A stretch of DNA of 44,803 nt from Prevotellaceae bacterium UBA6398 (GCA_002437495.1 DJQA01000007.1:1-44803); one strand, 5' to 3'; numbered from the stretch's first letter, positions 8,635-17,733 are shown. Notes: generated from the sequence alone by a model not told the origin. Program-made: numbers and translations.

Positions 8635-10050
8635 TCAGTGGTTGTTTACGGTAGCCACAACGCCTTCGTTTACTTCTATCCTGCTTCGGGCCCGCAGCTG
8701 TTCTACCCACTCTTTTTCTTTGAAATCCTGATAATCGTTAACCACCTGCGCCTTAACATCGGCCAGTTCCTTGGGGCCTTTCTTCAAAACCCGGCCTTCC
8801 ATACCTAAATAGGGAAATGCCTTGCTAACATGCAGCTTCACGCCGCTGTCTTTGAATACATACCTGTCAACAAAGCGGTTTTCACCTTTTTTCCAAATAC
8901 CGTGAGAAACCACTACTCTATCTTTGCCTTCGTTGAACTGTTTTTTTATAACATCATACCAATCATCGGGCCCATACTTTTTAAGCACCGACTTCACAGG
9001 CTTTACGAGAGCTTTGTCGGAGGTGTGGAACACAAAACCTTTGTAGCGCGGCGTGTCCCATCTGTATTTTTTTTTGTTCTTTCTGAAAAAAAGTTCCAAA
9101 CCTGCATGGTCTTTTTCGGCCTTGTCCCAGGCTTCCTGCTTGGTTATATTGTAGGCAAGCAAGCCTTCCCTGTAATCCCTTATGGCATCTTTCATGTCGG
9201 CATCTTCGTCCTCGTGCTCCTTTTCCAACTTGTCGAGCACCTGCTCGCGAGTAAGTCCGCCCGAGGCTTTTACCAACTTGTCAACTGCATGGTTGAAAAC
9301 CATTTGGCGCAGCCCCTGCTTGTTGAGGACTTCAACCAACTCCGCTTTTTTTTGCTCATAAGGCGCGAGCTTACCGCGTGAGCGCATAAGCACTATGTGA
9401 TATCCCGCCGTTGATGCAAAAGGTTCCGACATCTCGCCGGCCTTCAACGCATAGCATTTTTCTTCAAATTCCTTGAGCGTTGACCCCGGACCGAGTTCCG
9501 GCAGCTCCCCGCCCCGCTTTGCCGACATTGCATCCTGAGAGAATTTCCTTGCAGTCTCCGCAAAATCAGCCCCGGCTTTCAGCAGTCTGTATACGGAGTC
9601 GATCCCGGCTTTTGCGGCGTTTTTCCTTGCTTCATCAGCCTTTTGCGGTACTGATATGAATATATGCGACACGTTTAGCACGTCAGAATCTTTCAGTTGT
9701 TCTTTTATCCTGCCGTAAACCGAGCGCACAATGGAGTCTTCGAATTGCCCATCGTCCAAATATTTCATTAGCAAATCGTCGCGATACGTTCCGAGCTCAC
9801 TGCGGAAAGCAGCTGCCGTGTCCATGCGCTGCCTGAGGGCTTCGTCTATTTTAAGGCGATAGTTTATGTACAAATCGACATAGTCCTTGACGCTTGTGCC
9901 GGTTTCCTTGTTACGGTTGTAGGCGCGCTCGAATTCCGAGCGTGGAACCTCCCGGCCGTTGATGGTCATCACCACGGGGTCGGCACCTTCTTGGGCGTAA
10001 AGCCCCATGCAGACCAACATTGACAGCAGTAGGGTTTTTATGCGCTTCAT
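8635..10050 (-). CDS. Periplasmic parvulin-type peptidyl-prolyl isomerase
   Basis: Second PPIC-type foldase of the operon, 471 residues. It has a short signal peptide (MKRIKTLLLSMLVCMGLYA) and an N-terminal helical region starting VVMTINGREVPRSEFERAY. A single recognisable PPIC domain lies at about 125-225 (VSHIFISVPQ, KRGGELPELGPGSTL, AGYHIVLMRSRGK), followed by a long helical and Lys-rich C-terminal region that may bind substrate. It follows guaB by 42 bases on the same strand with no terminator between. It differs from the neighbouring SurA-like protein in having only one clear PPIC domain. Confidence 0.88.
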   Translation of the reverse strand: MKRIKTLLLSMLVCMGLYAQEGADPVVMTINGREVPRSEFERAYNRNKETGTSVKDYVDLYINYRLKIDEALRQRMDTAAAFRSELGTYRDDLLMKYLDDGQFEDSIVRSVYGRIKEQLKDSDVLNVSHIFISVPQKADEARKNAAKAGIDSVYRLLKAGADFAETARKFSQDAMSAKRGGELPELGPGSTLKEFEEKCYALKAGEMSEPFASTAGYHIVLMRSRGKLAPYEQKKAELVEVLNKQGLRQMVFNHAVDKLVKASGGLTREQVLDKLEKEHEDEDADMKDAIRDYREGLLAYNITKQEAWDKAEKDHAGLELFFRKNKKKYRWDTPRYKGFVFHTSDKALVKPVKSVLKKYGPDDWYDVIKKQFNEGKDRVVVSHGIWKKGENRFVDRYVFKDSGVKLHVSKAFPYLGMEGRVLKKGPKELADVKAQVVNDYQDFKEKEWVEQLRARSRIEVNEGVVATVNNH

Positions 10051-10092
10051 TTTACTTATAAGGGAAAGTTGCTGTGTGCCGCGTAGGCTGTG

Positions 10093-11577
10093 TCATACAT
10101 TTGAGGCCGGGCTGTAGTTCGGGGCTTCGCTTGTTATGGTTATGTCGTGCGGATGGCTTTCCAATACTCCCGCATTGGTTATGCGTGTAAATTTGGCTTT
10201 GTGCAACTCGTCGATGGTGTGTGCCCCGCAATATCCCATGCCCGAGCGCAAACCGCCCACAAGCTGATAAATAACTTCTTGCACCGTACCTTTGTATGGC
10301 ACCCGACCACTTATGCCTTCGGGCACGAGCTTCTTCGCGTCAGTTACCCCGCTTTGGAAATACCTGTCTTTCGAACCGTTCTCCATGGCTTCGAGCGAAC
10401 CCATTCCGCGGTACGACTTGAACTTTCTGCCATTGAATATTATTGTTTCACCGGGAGATTCCTCGGTTCCCGCCACGAGCGATCCTATCATAACCGAGTT
10501 TCCTCCGGCAGCGAGAGCTTTTACTATGTCGCCCGAATACCTTAATCCGCCGTCCGCTATCATCGGCACTCCGGTACCGGCCAGGGCACACGAAACATCG
10601 TATACCGCCGTAAGTTGGGGTACACCTACGCCGGCCACAACACGTGTGGTGCATATAGAGCCCGGACCTATGCCCACCTTTATTCCATCGGCTCCTGCCT
10701 CTGCAAGAGCCTTGGCAGCTTCTCCGGTAGCCACGTTTCCAACCACGAACTCCTGCTCGGGAAAAGCAGCCTTTGCGGCACGCAGCTTGTCTATAACGCC
10801 CTGCGAATGCCCATGAGCGGTGTCAATCACAATCGCATCGGCCCCGGCCCTTACCAAAGCCTCGATGCGCTCGAGCGTGTCAACCGTTACACCCACGCCT
10901 GCTGCCACACGAAGGCGTCCTTTATCGTCTTTGCAAGCCATGGGCTTGTCTTTTGCCTTTGTTATGTCCTTATATGTTATAAGACCCACGATATGATTAT
11001 CCTTGTCAACAACAGGCAGCTTTTCTATCTTGTGGTGCTGCAATATTTCGGCAGCTTGGTCAAGGTCGGTTTTCTGCGTTGTGGTAACGATGTTTTTGCT
11101 CGTCATCACCTCATCGATTTTCTTGTTCAAGTCGTGCTCGAAACGCAGGTCGCGATTGGTTACTATGCCCACGAGATGTTTCTCCTCGTCCACCACCGGT
11201 ATGCCTCCAATGTGGTATTCACGCATCAGGCTTAGAGCTGTGCGCACCGTTGAACCGTGGAGAATGGTTACGGGGTCATATATCATGCCGTTTTCGGCGC
11301 GCTTCACGATTGCCACTTCACGTGCCTGATCCTCTATGGGCATATTCTTGTGTATTACACCGATTCCGCCCTCGCGTGCAATGGCGATAGCCATTTTCGA
11401 CTCGGTTACGGTGTCCATCGCAGCGGTTACGAAAGGAATGTTCAAGTTTATTTTTCGCGTGAAACGCGTTGCGAGCGAAACTTCTCTCGGCAGCACATTA
11501 GAATAAGCGGGAATCAAAAGGACGTCGTCAAAAGTAAGTCCGTCCATCACAATTTTGTCTGCAATAAATGAAGCCAT
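10093..11577 (-). CDS. guaB: Inosine-5'-monophosphate dehydrogenase
   Basis: Oxidises IMP to XMP with NAD+, the committed step of GTP synthesis, in the cytoplasm. The 494-residue length is normal. A TIM barrel (from LTFDDVLLIPAYSNVLP) is interrupted by two CBS domains at about 100-215 (RDLRFEHDL, EKLPVVDKDNHIVGLITYKD). The active-site loop reads GIGPGSICTTRVVAGVGVPQ with the catalytic Cys near residue 310, followed by IADGGLRYSGDI and the flap (YRGMGSLEAM). It is the first gene of the five-gene operon ending in mutL, with a -7 box 23 bases upstream of the ATG. Confidence 0.97.
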   Translation of the reverse strand: MASFIADKIVMDGLTFDDVLLIPAYSNVLPREVSLATRFTRKINLNIPFVTAAMDTVTESKMAIAIAREGGIGVIHKNMPIEDQAREVAIVKRAENGMIYDPVTILHGSTVRTALSLMREYHIGGIPVVDEEKHLVGIVTNRDLRFEHDLNKKIDEVMTSKNIVTTTQKTDLDQAAEILQHHKIEKLPVVDKDNHIVGLITYKDITKAKDKPMACKDDKGRLRVAAGVGVTVDTLERIEALVRAGADAIVIDTAHGHSQGVIDKLRAAKAAFPEQEFVVGNVATGEAAKALAEAGADGIKVGIGPGSICTTRVVAGVGVPQLTAVYDVSCALAGTGVPMIADGGLRYSGDIVKALAAGGNSVMIGSLVAGTEESPGETIIFNGRKFKSYRGMGSLEAMENGSKDRYFQSGVTDAKKLVPEGISGRVPYKGTVQEVIYQLVGGLRSGMGYCGAHTIDELHKAKFTRITNAGVLESHPHDITITSEAPNYSPASNV

Positions 11578-11599
11578 ATAAATCTGTTTTTATTGCGCA

Positions 11600-11607
11600 C
11601 AAATTTA
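11600..11607 (-). promoter_or_regulatory. guaB operon promoter -7 box (TAAATTTG)
   Basis: TAAATTTG followed by TG on the minus strand matches TAnnTTTG; the leader would be about 20 nt. A TTTG occurs upstream but with only 16 bases between, shorter than usual. Confidence 0.6.
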
Positions 11608-11898
11608 CTCAAAATATTTAAGTCAAACGAGCTTCGGCAGCGTTTTTAACCTAATCTAACACCGCATTTCGCACCGCCGCCCTATTTCTGCGGACGCTCG
11701 CATGGGTTTTGGAAGTTGCACACACCAAAGCCACACGAAACGCCTTTGCCGCTGCCACACCATACCGCCGGCAAAGCGCAAGCTGCCGCGCCATGCCCGC
11801 GTGCAATACAGCCACGCACATTCCTTTGGTTTACAACTCACTGCCCATGTTCTCCATGTTTTTATATCTTACTGCATTTCAATTCTTTAAAAACGTGC
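11608..11898. other. Intergenic stretch between guaB promoter and repeat copy B
   Basis: About 290 bases, GC-rich in the middle (roughly 11680-11830), with only short overlapping open frames and no recognisable protein. No tRNA or terminator shape was found. A small RNA is possible but nothing visible supports it. Confidence 0.4.
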
Positions 11899-11979
11899 AA
11901 AAAAGGTCTGATGTAGTTTTTTCTATGTCTGATGTAATTTTTTCTACATAGGACATGTTTTTTTCTACATCCCTACATG
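11899..11979 (+). repeat. 21-bp-period intergenic repeat, copy B
   Basis: Cap AAAAAAGGTCTG at 11899-11910, then cores at 11902 (cap unit), 11923, 11944 and 11965, an exact 21-bp period with T6-T7 spacers. It begins about 60 bases beyond the PAP2 stop on the minus strand and lies about 290 bases upstream of the guaB promoter. Read along the PAP2 transcript it ends in ACATCAGACC followed by six T. Confidence 0.9.
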
Positions 11980-12037
11980 TTTCATAGGTTAGCCACACAG
12001 CCATTTCCATGCGTGAAATGAAGGAGCTGCTGTATGC

Positions 12038-12823
12038 TCACCTTGGAAGAAATATTCCGAAAAGACTTATTACGGCTACTGCCGCAATCGTGAACGCTGC
12101 GGCAATCGGCACAAGGTTGTGGCTGTCGCGCAGCACACAGTGTTCCATTCCCATTTTTCTTACACAAGCGGCATACACCGCCACCCCTATTGCCATTCCG
12201 AGGCATGCGCCCGCCAAAACGTCAAAGGGATAGTGCACCCCAAGATATATGCGCGAATAGCAAACTATTATTGAGAAGCAGAAAAGAGAGACGCACACCA
12301 ATCGGTTGCGCAGCAAAAGCATAAGCCACACACTCTCGCCGAAACAGTTTGCCGCATGGCTTGACACGAAACCGAAGCGTCCGCCGTGATATCCGTTAAC
12401 ATAATGTAGCAAAAAGCTTATGCTGTCGTTGTGGGACGGTCTCGGACGTTCGACAAGTCGCTTTATGATTCCCGATACCTGGTCGCACAGCGCTACCACC
12501 GCCACGCTTGCCACAATGAGTACCACCGCACGCAGCTTGCTTTTGCTTTCCGACAACACCACACAGACTATCGACAATATTAGCGGAACCCAAATGAGTT
12601 TGCTTGAAATGTTATAGAAAAAGAAATCGGAATAGCGCGTACCGCCGAAGTTTATCGTAACCATTGACAAAACATCGAAAAAATGCAGGTTTGCAATCAC
12701 AGCCTTTGAGCGTGTTAACAGAAACCATGCCACCAGGGCCATATTCAGTGCCATGCACACTGTATCCATGTCAACTGCTGTGAACCCGGTAAAGCGTGAT
12801 ATTTTTTTTTCGTTGCCGTGCAT
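12038..12823 (-). CDS. PAP2-family membrane phosphatase
   Basis: Integral inner-membrane lipid or undecaprenyl-pyrophosphate-type phosphatase of the PAP2 superfamily. The three catalytic motifs are visible: KRLVERPRP (KxxxxxxRP, near residue 120-130), SSHAAN in place of PSGH (near 150), and SRIYLGVHYPFDVLAG (SRxxxxxHxxxD, near 195-206). Several hydrophobic helices surround them. The start at 12823 gives 261 residues; an upstream in-frame start at 12913 lies beyond the -7 box (12891-12898) and so cannot be on that transcript, while 12865 remains possible. It sits alone between guaB and recQ. The substrate cannot be told from sequence; the Pro-Ser-Gly-His to Ser-Ser-His change is common in this family. 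Confidence 0.85.
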   Translation of the reverse strand: MHGNEKKISRFTGFTAVDMDTVCMALNMALVAWFLLTRSKAVIANLHFFDVLSMVTINFGGTRYSDFFFYNISSKLIWVPLILSIVCVVLSESKSKLRAVVLIVASVAVVALCDQVSGIIKRLVERPRPSHNDSISFLLHYVNGYHGGRFGFVSSHAANCFGESVWLMLLLRNRLVCVSLFCFSIIVCYSRIYLGVHYPFDVLAGACLGMAIGVAVYAACVRKMGMEHCVLRDSHNLVPIAAAFTIAAVAVISLFGIFLPR

Positions 12824-12890
12824 TTTTTCTTTTTCCCCATTTGGCTGCAAAGCCGCAAGCACCATACCGTGCGCACCCTGCAAACTTTGG

Positions 12891-12898
12891 CAAAGATA
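12891..12898 (-). promoter_or_regulatory. PAP2 gene promoter -7 box (TATCTTTG)
   Basis: TATCTTTG followed by C on the minus strand matches TAnnTTTG. It excludes the farthest upstream in-frame start codon of the PAP2 gene. Confidence 0.6.
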
Positions 12899-12974
12899 GC
12901 CTTTTTGTGCCAAAAACAGCGACGGTTACACTCTTTTTTACCCTGTACGGGCAAATGTACTAACGCAAAGACAC

Positions 12975-13016
12975 AGAGCGCCCTGCGTCCGCAACTGTTC
13001 GAACGCAGGGCATGCT
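12975..13016 (-). terminator. Hairpin downstream of recQ, probable terminator
   Basis: GCCCTGCGT and ACGCAGGGC (12980-12988 and 13003-13011) form a 9-bp stem, extended across a 2-nt bulge by a further 5 bp (GAGC side). It begins 13-18 bases after the recQ stop on the minus strand. The following sequence is only moderately T-rich (GTGTCTTTG), so termination strength is uncertain. Confidence 0.6.
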
Positions 13017-13028
13017 CTCTTGTTTACG

Positions 13029-15212
13029 TTAGTTCGCCATTTCGGAGATGAACTTTATTCTCACAAGCCTTATCTCCTCTTCGCTGTAATCCTCGTCAAG
13101 ATTTTCCATTGCCTCCTCTATCGAATCGGTCTCCGAACTTTTGAAATATGAATAAATGTCGTCAATGCGATCTTCGTCCATATTCTCCTCAAGGAAATAG
13201 TCAATGTTTATGCGTGTGCCGGAGTACACAATCGACTCCATCTCGTCAAGAAGTTCCGAGAACTCAAGTCCGTTGGCCATGGCAATGTCGTTAAGATCAA
13301 CCTGCCTGTCTATTGCCTGTATTATGTTAACCTTCACCTTCGACTTCTTCGCTACCATGCGCACCCTCATGTCCTCGGGCCTTTCTATCTCGTTATCCTC
13401 GCACCAACGCCTTATAAGCTCGCAAAACTCCTTGCCGTAGCGGCGCGCCTTGCCCGCCCCCACGCCGGGTATGTTTTGCAGCTCCTCGGTGGTTATGGGA
13501 TAAATAGTTGCCATAGCCTCGAGCGATTGGTCCTGGAATATTACGTATGGCGGAATGTCGAGCTTTACCGAAAGTTCCTTCCTAAGGTCACACAGCATCT
13601 GATATAGTGCCGGGTCAACGGCATTCGCCCCGCCATCGTGAACGGATGCGTCTGTTTCTTCTTCGTTAAATTCGTTGTCTTTTGTAACCATAAACTCTGT
13701 TGGTTTTTTCATGAACCTGCGTCCTTTTTCCGTAAGTTTAAGCACTCCATAGTCTTCTACTTTCTTTTCGAGATATCCTGAAAGCTCAGCCTGACTTATC
13801 ACGGCATTGAGCATTCTGTCGTCCTCGTCTTCGCAGATTCCGAAAGTTTCAAGCTTGTCATGGTGGCGCGCAAGTGTTTCATCTGTTTCGCGCCCATGAA
13901 GTACGTCTTTTATATAATCGTCCTTAAAATTCTCTTTTGTAAGCTTAATTGTGAGCAATACATTCAAAAGTTCCTCCCTCGCGTCCACTCTTTCGTGCGG
14001 ATGCAGGCAGTTGTCGCAGTTTTCGCAATTATCCTTGTCATACTCCTCTCCGAAATAATGCAGCAACAATTTTCGCCGACACACCGTGCTTTCGGCATAG
14101 TTTGAAGTGGCTCGCAAAAGTTGCCTGCCTATATCCTGCTCGGCAATAGACTTCCACTCCATGAGCTTTTCAAGCCTGCGCACATCGTCGCGTGAATAAA
14201 ATGCTATGCACCTGCCCTCGCGTCCGTCCCTTCCGGCGCGCCCTGTTTCCTGATAATATCCCTCAAGGCTCTTTGGCATGTCGTAGTGGATAACAAAGCG
14301 AACATCGGGCTTGTCTATTCCCATTCCGAATGCTATTGTGGCAACTATCACATCGATTTTCTCCATTATGAAGTCGTCCTGCGTCCTTGAACGTGCTGCT
14401 GCGTCCATGCCCGCATGGTATGCCGCCGCCGATATATCGTTTGCCTTCAGCACTTCGGCAAGTTCCTCAACCTTTTTACGGGACAGGCAGTAGATTATTC
14501 CGCTTTTGCCGGCGTTTTGCTTTATGAACTTTATTATGTCCTTGTCGATGTTTTTTGTTTTCTGCCTTACCTCGTAATAAAGGTTCGGTCTGTTAAAGGA
14601 GCTTTTGAAGTCTTTCGCGGCGGAAATGCCGAGATTGCGCTTTATATCGGCTCTAACCTTGTCAGTGGCGGTTGCCGTAAGAGCAATTATGGGCGCGCGC
14701 CCTATTCGTTCTATTATGTCGCGCAGGTTGCGGTATTCCGGCCGGAAATCATGCCCCCACTCCGATATGCAGTGGGCTTCGTCTATTGCGTAGAACGACA
14801 CTTTTACCTTTCTTAGAAACTCCACGTTCTCCTCTTTTGTTAGAGTTTCGGGTGCCACGTAGAGAAGTTTGGTGCTTCCCTCCGTTATGTCGCGCTTCAC
14901 CTGCTCTATGGCGGGCTTGTTGAGCATGGAGTTTAAGAAGTGGGCCACGTTGTCAATCTCACTCATGTTGCGCACCATGTCAACCTGGTTTTTCATCAGG
15001 GCAATAAGGGGCGACACCACGATAGCCGTGCCTTCCATGAGGAGCGCGGGCAGCTGGTAGCATAGCGACTTGCCGCCGCCCGTTGGCATGAGCACAAACG
15101 TGTCGTTACCCGCAAGGACGTTTCGGATTATTGCCTCCTGGTCGCCCTTGAACTTGTCGAAGCCGAAATAGCGTTTCAACTCCTCTGTCAGGTTCATATC
15201 TTTGTTTGCCAT
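13029..15212 (-). CDS. recQ: ATP-dependent DNA helicase RecQ
   Basis: 3'-5' superfamily 2 helicase acting in recombination and stalled-fork repair. The 727-residue protein has Walker A LMPTGGGKSLCYQLP (Lys48), the DEAH box in YAIDEAHCISEWGHDFRPEY, and motif VI QETGRAGRDGR. An RQC zinc-binding module follows (CRRKLLLHYFG with CENCDNC, near 375-400), then a winged helix and an HRDC domain at about 530-605 (LEAMATIYPITTEELQNIPGV). A further ~110-residue acidic tail (EEAMENLDEDYSEEEIRL) is longer than in E. coli RecQ (~610). It has its own -7 box and follows clpX by 77 bases. Confidence 0.96.
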   Translation of the reverse strand: MANKDMNLTEELKRYFGFDKFKGDQEAIIRNVLAGNDTFVLMPTGGGKSLCYQLPALLMEGTAIVVSPLIALMKNQVDMVRNMSEIDNVAHFLNSMLNKPAIEQVKRDITEGSTKLLYVAPETLTKEENVEFLRKVKVSFYAIDEAHCISEWGHDFRPEYRNLRDIIERIGRAPIIALTATATDKVRADIKRNLGISAAKDFKSSFNRPNLYYEVRQKTKNIDKDIIKFIKQNAGKSGIIYCLSRKKVEELAEVLKANDISAAAYHAGMDAAARSRTQDDFIMEKIDVIVATIAFGMGIDKPDVRFVIHYDMPKSLEGYYQETGRAGRDGREGRCIAFYSRDDVRRLEKLMEWKSIAEQDIGRQLLRATSNYAESTVCRRKLLLHYFGEEYDKDNCENCDNCLHPHERVDAREELLNVLLTIKLTKENFKDDYIKDVLHGRETDETLARHHDKLETFGICEDEDDRMLNAVISQAELSGYLEKKVEDYGVLKLTEKGRRFMKKPTEFMVTKDNEFNEEETDASVHDGGANAVDPALYQMLCDLRKELSVKLDIPPYVIFQDQSLEAMATIYPITTEELQNIPGVGAGKARRYGKEFCELIRRWCEDNEIERPEDMRVRMVAKKSKVKVNIIQAIDRQVDLNDIAMANGLEFSELLDEMESIVYSGTRINIDYFLEENMDEDRIDDIYSYFKSSETDSIEEAMENLDEDYSEEEIRLVRIKFISEMAN

Positions 15213-15247
15213 GTTTCTTTACAACGGTTGCTCCACTGCCGCAAGGA

Positions 15248-15255
15248 CAAATTTA
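15248..15255 (-). promoter_or_regulatory. recQ promoter -7 box (TAAATTTG)
   Basis: TAAATTTG on the minus strand lies 35 bases upstream of the recQ ATG, within the 77-base gap after clpX. recQ can therefore be expressed apart from clpP-clpX. Confidence 0.55.
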
Positions 15256-15289
15256 GCCATTATATACAACTCCGGTGCATGCGGGCAGC

Positions 15290-16570
15290 TTATTTTTTCT
15301 CTGTAGCCTTCAGCGATGGTGCGGCAAGGTTCTCAGATTTCTCCACCTGCTCTTTGGCGTAGTCAAGGTTCACTTTGAACGATTTCACGTTTTTCGATGG
15401 AAGTTCGAACATTGCGTCCCTCATTATTGCCTCCACTATTGCGCGCAATCCTCTTGCCCCGAGCTTGAAGTCGATAGCTTTCTTTACTATGTAGTCGAGA
15501 ACGCCCTCGCCGAACGTAAGTTTTATGCCATCGATGCTCATAAGCTTCGCGTATTGCTTTATTATGGAGTTCTTGGGCTCTGTGAGTATGCGGCGCAGCG
15601 CATCCTTGTCGAGCGGGTTCAAGTGTGTTACTATCGGCAGTCTTCCCACTATCTCGGGTATAAGTCCGTATGCCTTCAAGTCCTGCGGTGCAACATATTT
15701 CATCAGGTTCGAGCGGTCAACCTGCATATTATTCTGCACAGAGCCGTAGCCTATGGTGTGTGTATTCAAACGCTGCGCAATGCGGTCTTCTATACCCTCA
15801 AACGCCCCGCCGCATATAAACAGTATATTTCGCGTGTTTATATGCACATACTCCTGTTCGGGATGCTTGCGTCCACCTGCCGGCGGCACATTAACCTCTG
15901 TGCCTTCAAGGAGTTTTAGCATTGACTGCTGCACTCCCTCACCGCTCACATCGCGAGTTATCGAGGGATTGTCGCCCTTGCGTGCAATTTTGTCAATCTC
16001 GTCAATAAACACAATGCCCCGCTCGGCTCTCGCCGCATCGTTGCCGGCGGCCTGGTAAAGGCGCGACAGTATGCTCTCCACGTCCTCGCCCACATATCCT
16101 GCCTGGGTAAACACCGTGGCATCGACTATCGTGAACGGCACATTCAGCAGCCGCGATATCGTACGCGCCAGCAAGGTTTTACCGGTACCCGTAGGACCGA
16201 GCATGAGTATATTCGATTTCTCTATTTCAACCTTATCGTCCTCCACTTTCTGCGACAAACGCTTATAGTGGTTGTAAACGGCCACGCTAAGTGTGCGCTT
16301 TGCATCGTCCTGCCCTATAACATACTGGTCGAGATACTCTTTTATTTCCTTTGGCTTGGGTATGTCGGCAAGCTTCACCGCATCAATAGCGGCCTTTTCT
16401 TTTTCCCTGCCCAACTGTTCGCGTATTTCTTTGTAATACGCCACAAGCCTTTCGGCGCAATCCTCGCATATGGTCTCCCCATGAGGACCGAGCACAATAA
16501 TGCCAAGGTCGGTTTCACTCTGTTTGCGCCCGCAAAAATCGCAAACCGGTTCGCTCTGCTTCTTTGTCAT
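15290..16570 (-). CDS. clpX: ATP-dependent Clp protease, ATPase subunit ClpX
   Basis: AAA+ unfoldase that recognises substrates and feeds them into ClpP. The 426-residue protein has the N-terminal C4 zinc-binding domain (CDFCGRKQSETDLG with CEDC, residues ~10-40), Walker A GPTGTGKTLLARTIS, Walker B IVFIDEIDKIA, and sensor 2 in KLGARGLRAIVEAIM. The YIGQ-type segment preceding the AAA module is present (YLDQYVIGQDDAKRTLSVAV). Its ATG overlaps the clpP stop by 4 bases, so the two are co-translated. Confidence 0.97.
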   Translation of the reverse strand: MTKKQSEPVCDFCGRKQSETDLGIIVLGPHGETICEDCAERLVAYYKEIREQLGREKEKAAIDAVKLADIPKPKEIKEYLDQYVIGQDDAKRTLSVAVYNHYKRLSQKVEDDKVEIEKSNILMLGPTGTGKTLLARTISRLLNVPFTIVDATVFTQAGYVGEDVESILSRLYQAAGNDAARAERGIVFIDEIDKIARKGDNPSITRDVSGEGVQQSMLKLLEGTEVNVPPAGGRKHPEQEYVHINTRNILFICGGAFEGIEDRIAQRLNTHTIGYGSVQNNMQVDRSNLMKYVAPQDLKAYGLIPEIVGRLPIVTHLNPLDKDALRRILTEPKNSIIKQYAKLMSIDGIKLTFGEGVLDYIVKKAIDFKLGARGLRAIVEAIMRDAMFELPSKNVKSFKVNLDYAKEQVEKSENLAAPSLKATEKK

Positions 16571-17241
16571 TTTCCGCGAACAAGTATTTTGTCAATCATT
16601 CCGTAGTCAAGAGCCTCCTGCGATGTCATCCAGTAGTCGCGGTCGGAATCCTGCCACACTTTGTCGAAATCGGTGTGCGAATGCTCGGCTATTATTGTAT
16701 ATAGTTCCTTTTTCAGTTTCTGGATTTCCCGAGCCGTTATCTCTATGTCAGACGCCTGCCCCTGTGCTCCGCCCATGGGTTGGTGTATCATTACGCGACT
16801 GTGTTTCAGCCCCGACCTCTTGCCCTCTTTTCCGGCAACGAGCAACACCGCCGCCATCGAGGCAGCCATTCCCGTGCATATGGTGGCTACGTCGCAGCTT
16901 ATGAACTGCATCGTGTCGTAAATTCCCAAGCCGGCATAAACCGAGCCGCCCGGCGAGTTGATGTATATTGATATATCTTTCCCAGGGTCGCACGAATCGA
17001 GATAAAGCATCTGCGCCTGGAGCGTATTGGCCGTATAGTCATCGATCTGGGTGCCGAGAAATATTATGCGATCCATCATAAGGCGCGAAAACACGTCCAT
17101 CTGCGTAACGTTCAACTGGCGTTCCTCAAGGATATACGGGTTCAGATACTGGTTCTGCGCCTTTATAACATCGTCAACAACCATGCTGTTCATGCCCAGA
17201 TGCCCGCTTGCGTATTTTCTGAAGTCGTCTTTTACAGTCAT
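16567..17241 (-). CDS. clpP: ATP-dependent Clp protease, proteolytic subunit ClpP
   Basis: Serine peptidase that forms the tetradecameric proteolytic chamber paired with ClpX. Of 224 residues, the catalytic triad reads Ser128 in CTGMAASMAAV, His153 in SRVMIHQPMGGAQGQ and Asp202 in DRDYWM. The N-terminus is longer than the mature E. coli protein, consistent with a processed propeptide. No trigger factor gene precedes it here; instead there is a long intergenic region with repeat copy C and divergent uvrA. A -7 box sits 66 bases upstream of the ATG. Confidence 0.97.
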   Translation of the reverse strand: MTVKDDFRKYASGHLGMNSMVVDDVIKAQNQYLNPYILEERQLNVTQMDVFSRLMMDRIIFLGTQIDDYTANTLQAQMLYLDSCDPGKDISIYINSPGGSVYAGLGIYDTMQFISCDVATICTGMAASMAAVLLVAGKEGKRSGLKHSRVMIHQPMGGAQGQASDIEITAREIQKLKKELYTIIAEHSHTDFDKVWQDSDRDYWMTSQEALDYGMIDKILVRGK

Positions 17242-17306
17242 ATATTACACTGAATTTGTTTTGTTTATTGTTACGGACACGGTGCTGCTGCCCATTTGTC
17301 CTTACG

Positions 17307-17314
17307 CAAAGATA
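17307..17314 (-). promoter_or_regulatory. clpP-clpX promoter -7 box (TATCTTTG)
   Basis: TATCTTTG followed by CG on the minus strand matches TAnnTTTG and would give a leader of about 60 nt. No heat-shock-type operator was recognised. Confidence 0.6.
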
Positions 17315-17469
17315 TATAAATCCTGTTTCATGTAAAACTTTTTGGCTCTTTTTTTCCAACCCATCCCGCCATGCACACATTTATTTATGTAGCGCATGCC
17401 AACGACCGATACACAAAACGGTGTTTTCGTCTTGCCGGATTTTAGCATATCGATTCGCCACCGCAAAAA

Positions 17470-17550
17470 ACACATCGCATATAGAAAAAACTATGTCCCA
17501 TGTAGGAAAAAAAACATCAGACATAGGGAAAAAAACATCAGACCTTTTTT
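17470..17550 (-). repeat. 21-bp-period intergenic repeat, copy C
   Basis: Cores start at 17470, 17491, 17512 and 17533 (21-bp period) with A-rich spacers; the cap (GACC then six T) ends at 17550, so it is in minus orientation. It lies between the divergent clpP and uvrA promoters, 156 bases from the clpP box and 184 from the uvrA box, where neither flanking gene would transcribe through it. Confidence 0.9.
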
Positions 17551-17733
17551 CTACGCTTGTAACCCGTTGTAAAACAACAAGCTGCACAAACCACTGCCAC
17601 CGACAACAATTACCTGTTTTTCAGCAGATTGATTTAATGCAACCTTTCCACGAATTCCGCATTGCAAAACGTGCCCGGCCCGCTTGCAATGCAAAATATC
17701 CGCACAACCGCAACGCAGGAACGGAAAAAGAGC

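Noticed and set aside
11577..11640. Purine riboswitch or attenuator before guaB
   Set aside because: The leader implied by the -7 box is only about 20 nt, too short for an aptamer.
11899..11979. CRISPR array
   Set aside because: The 15-bp cores vary and the 6-nt spacers are uniform A/T tracts; there are no 20-40-nt unique spacers and no cas genes in the window.
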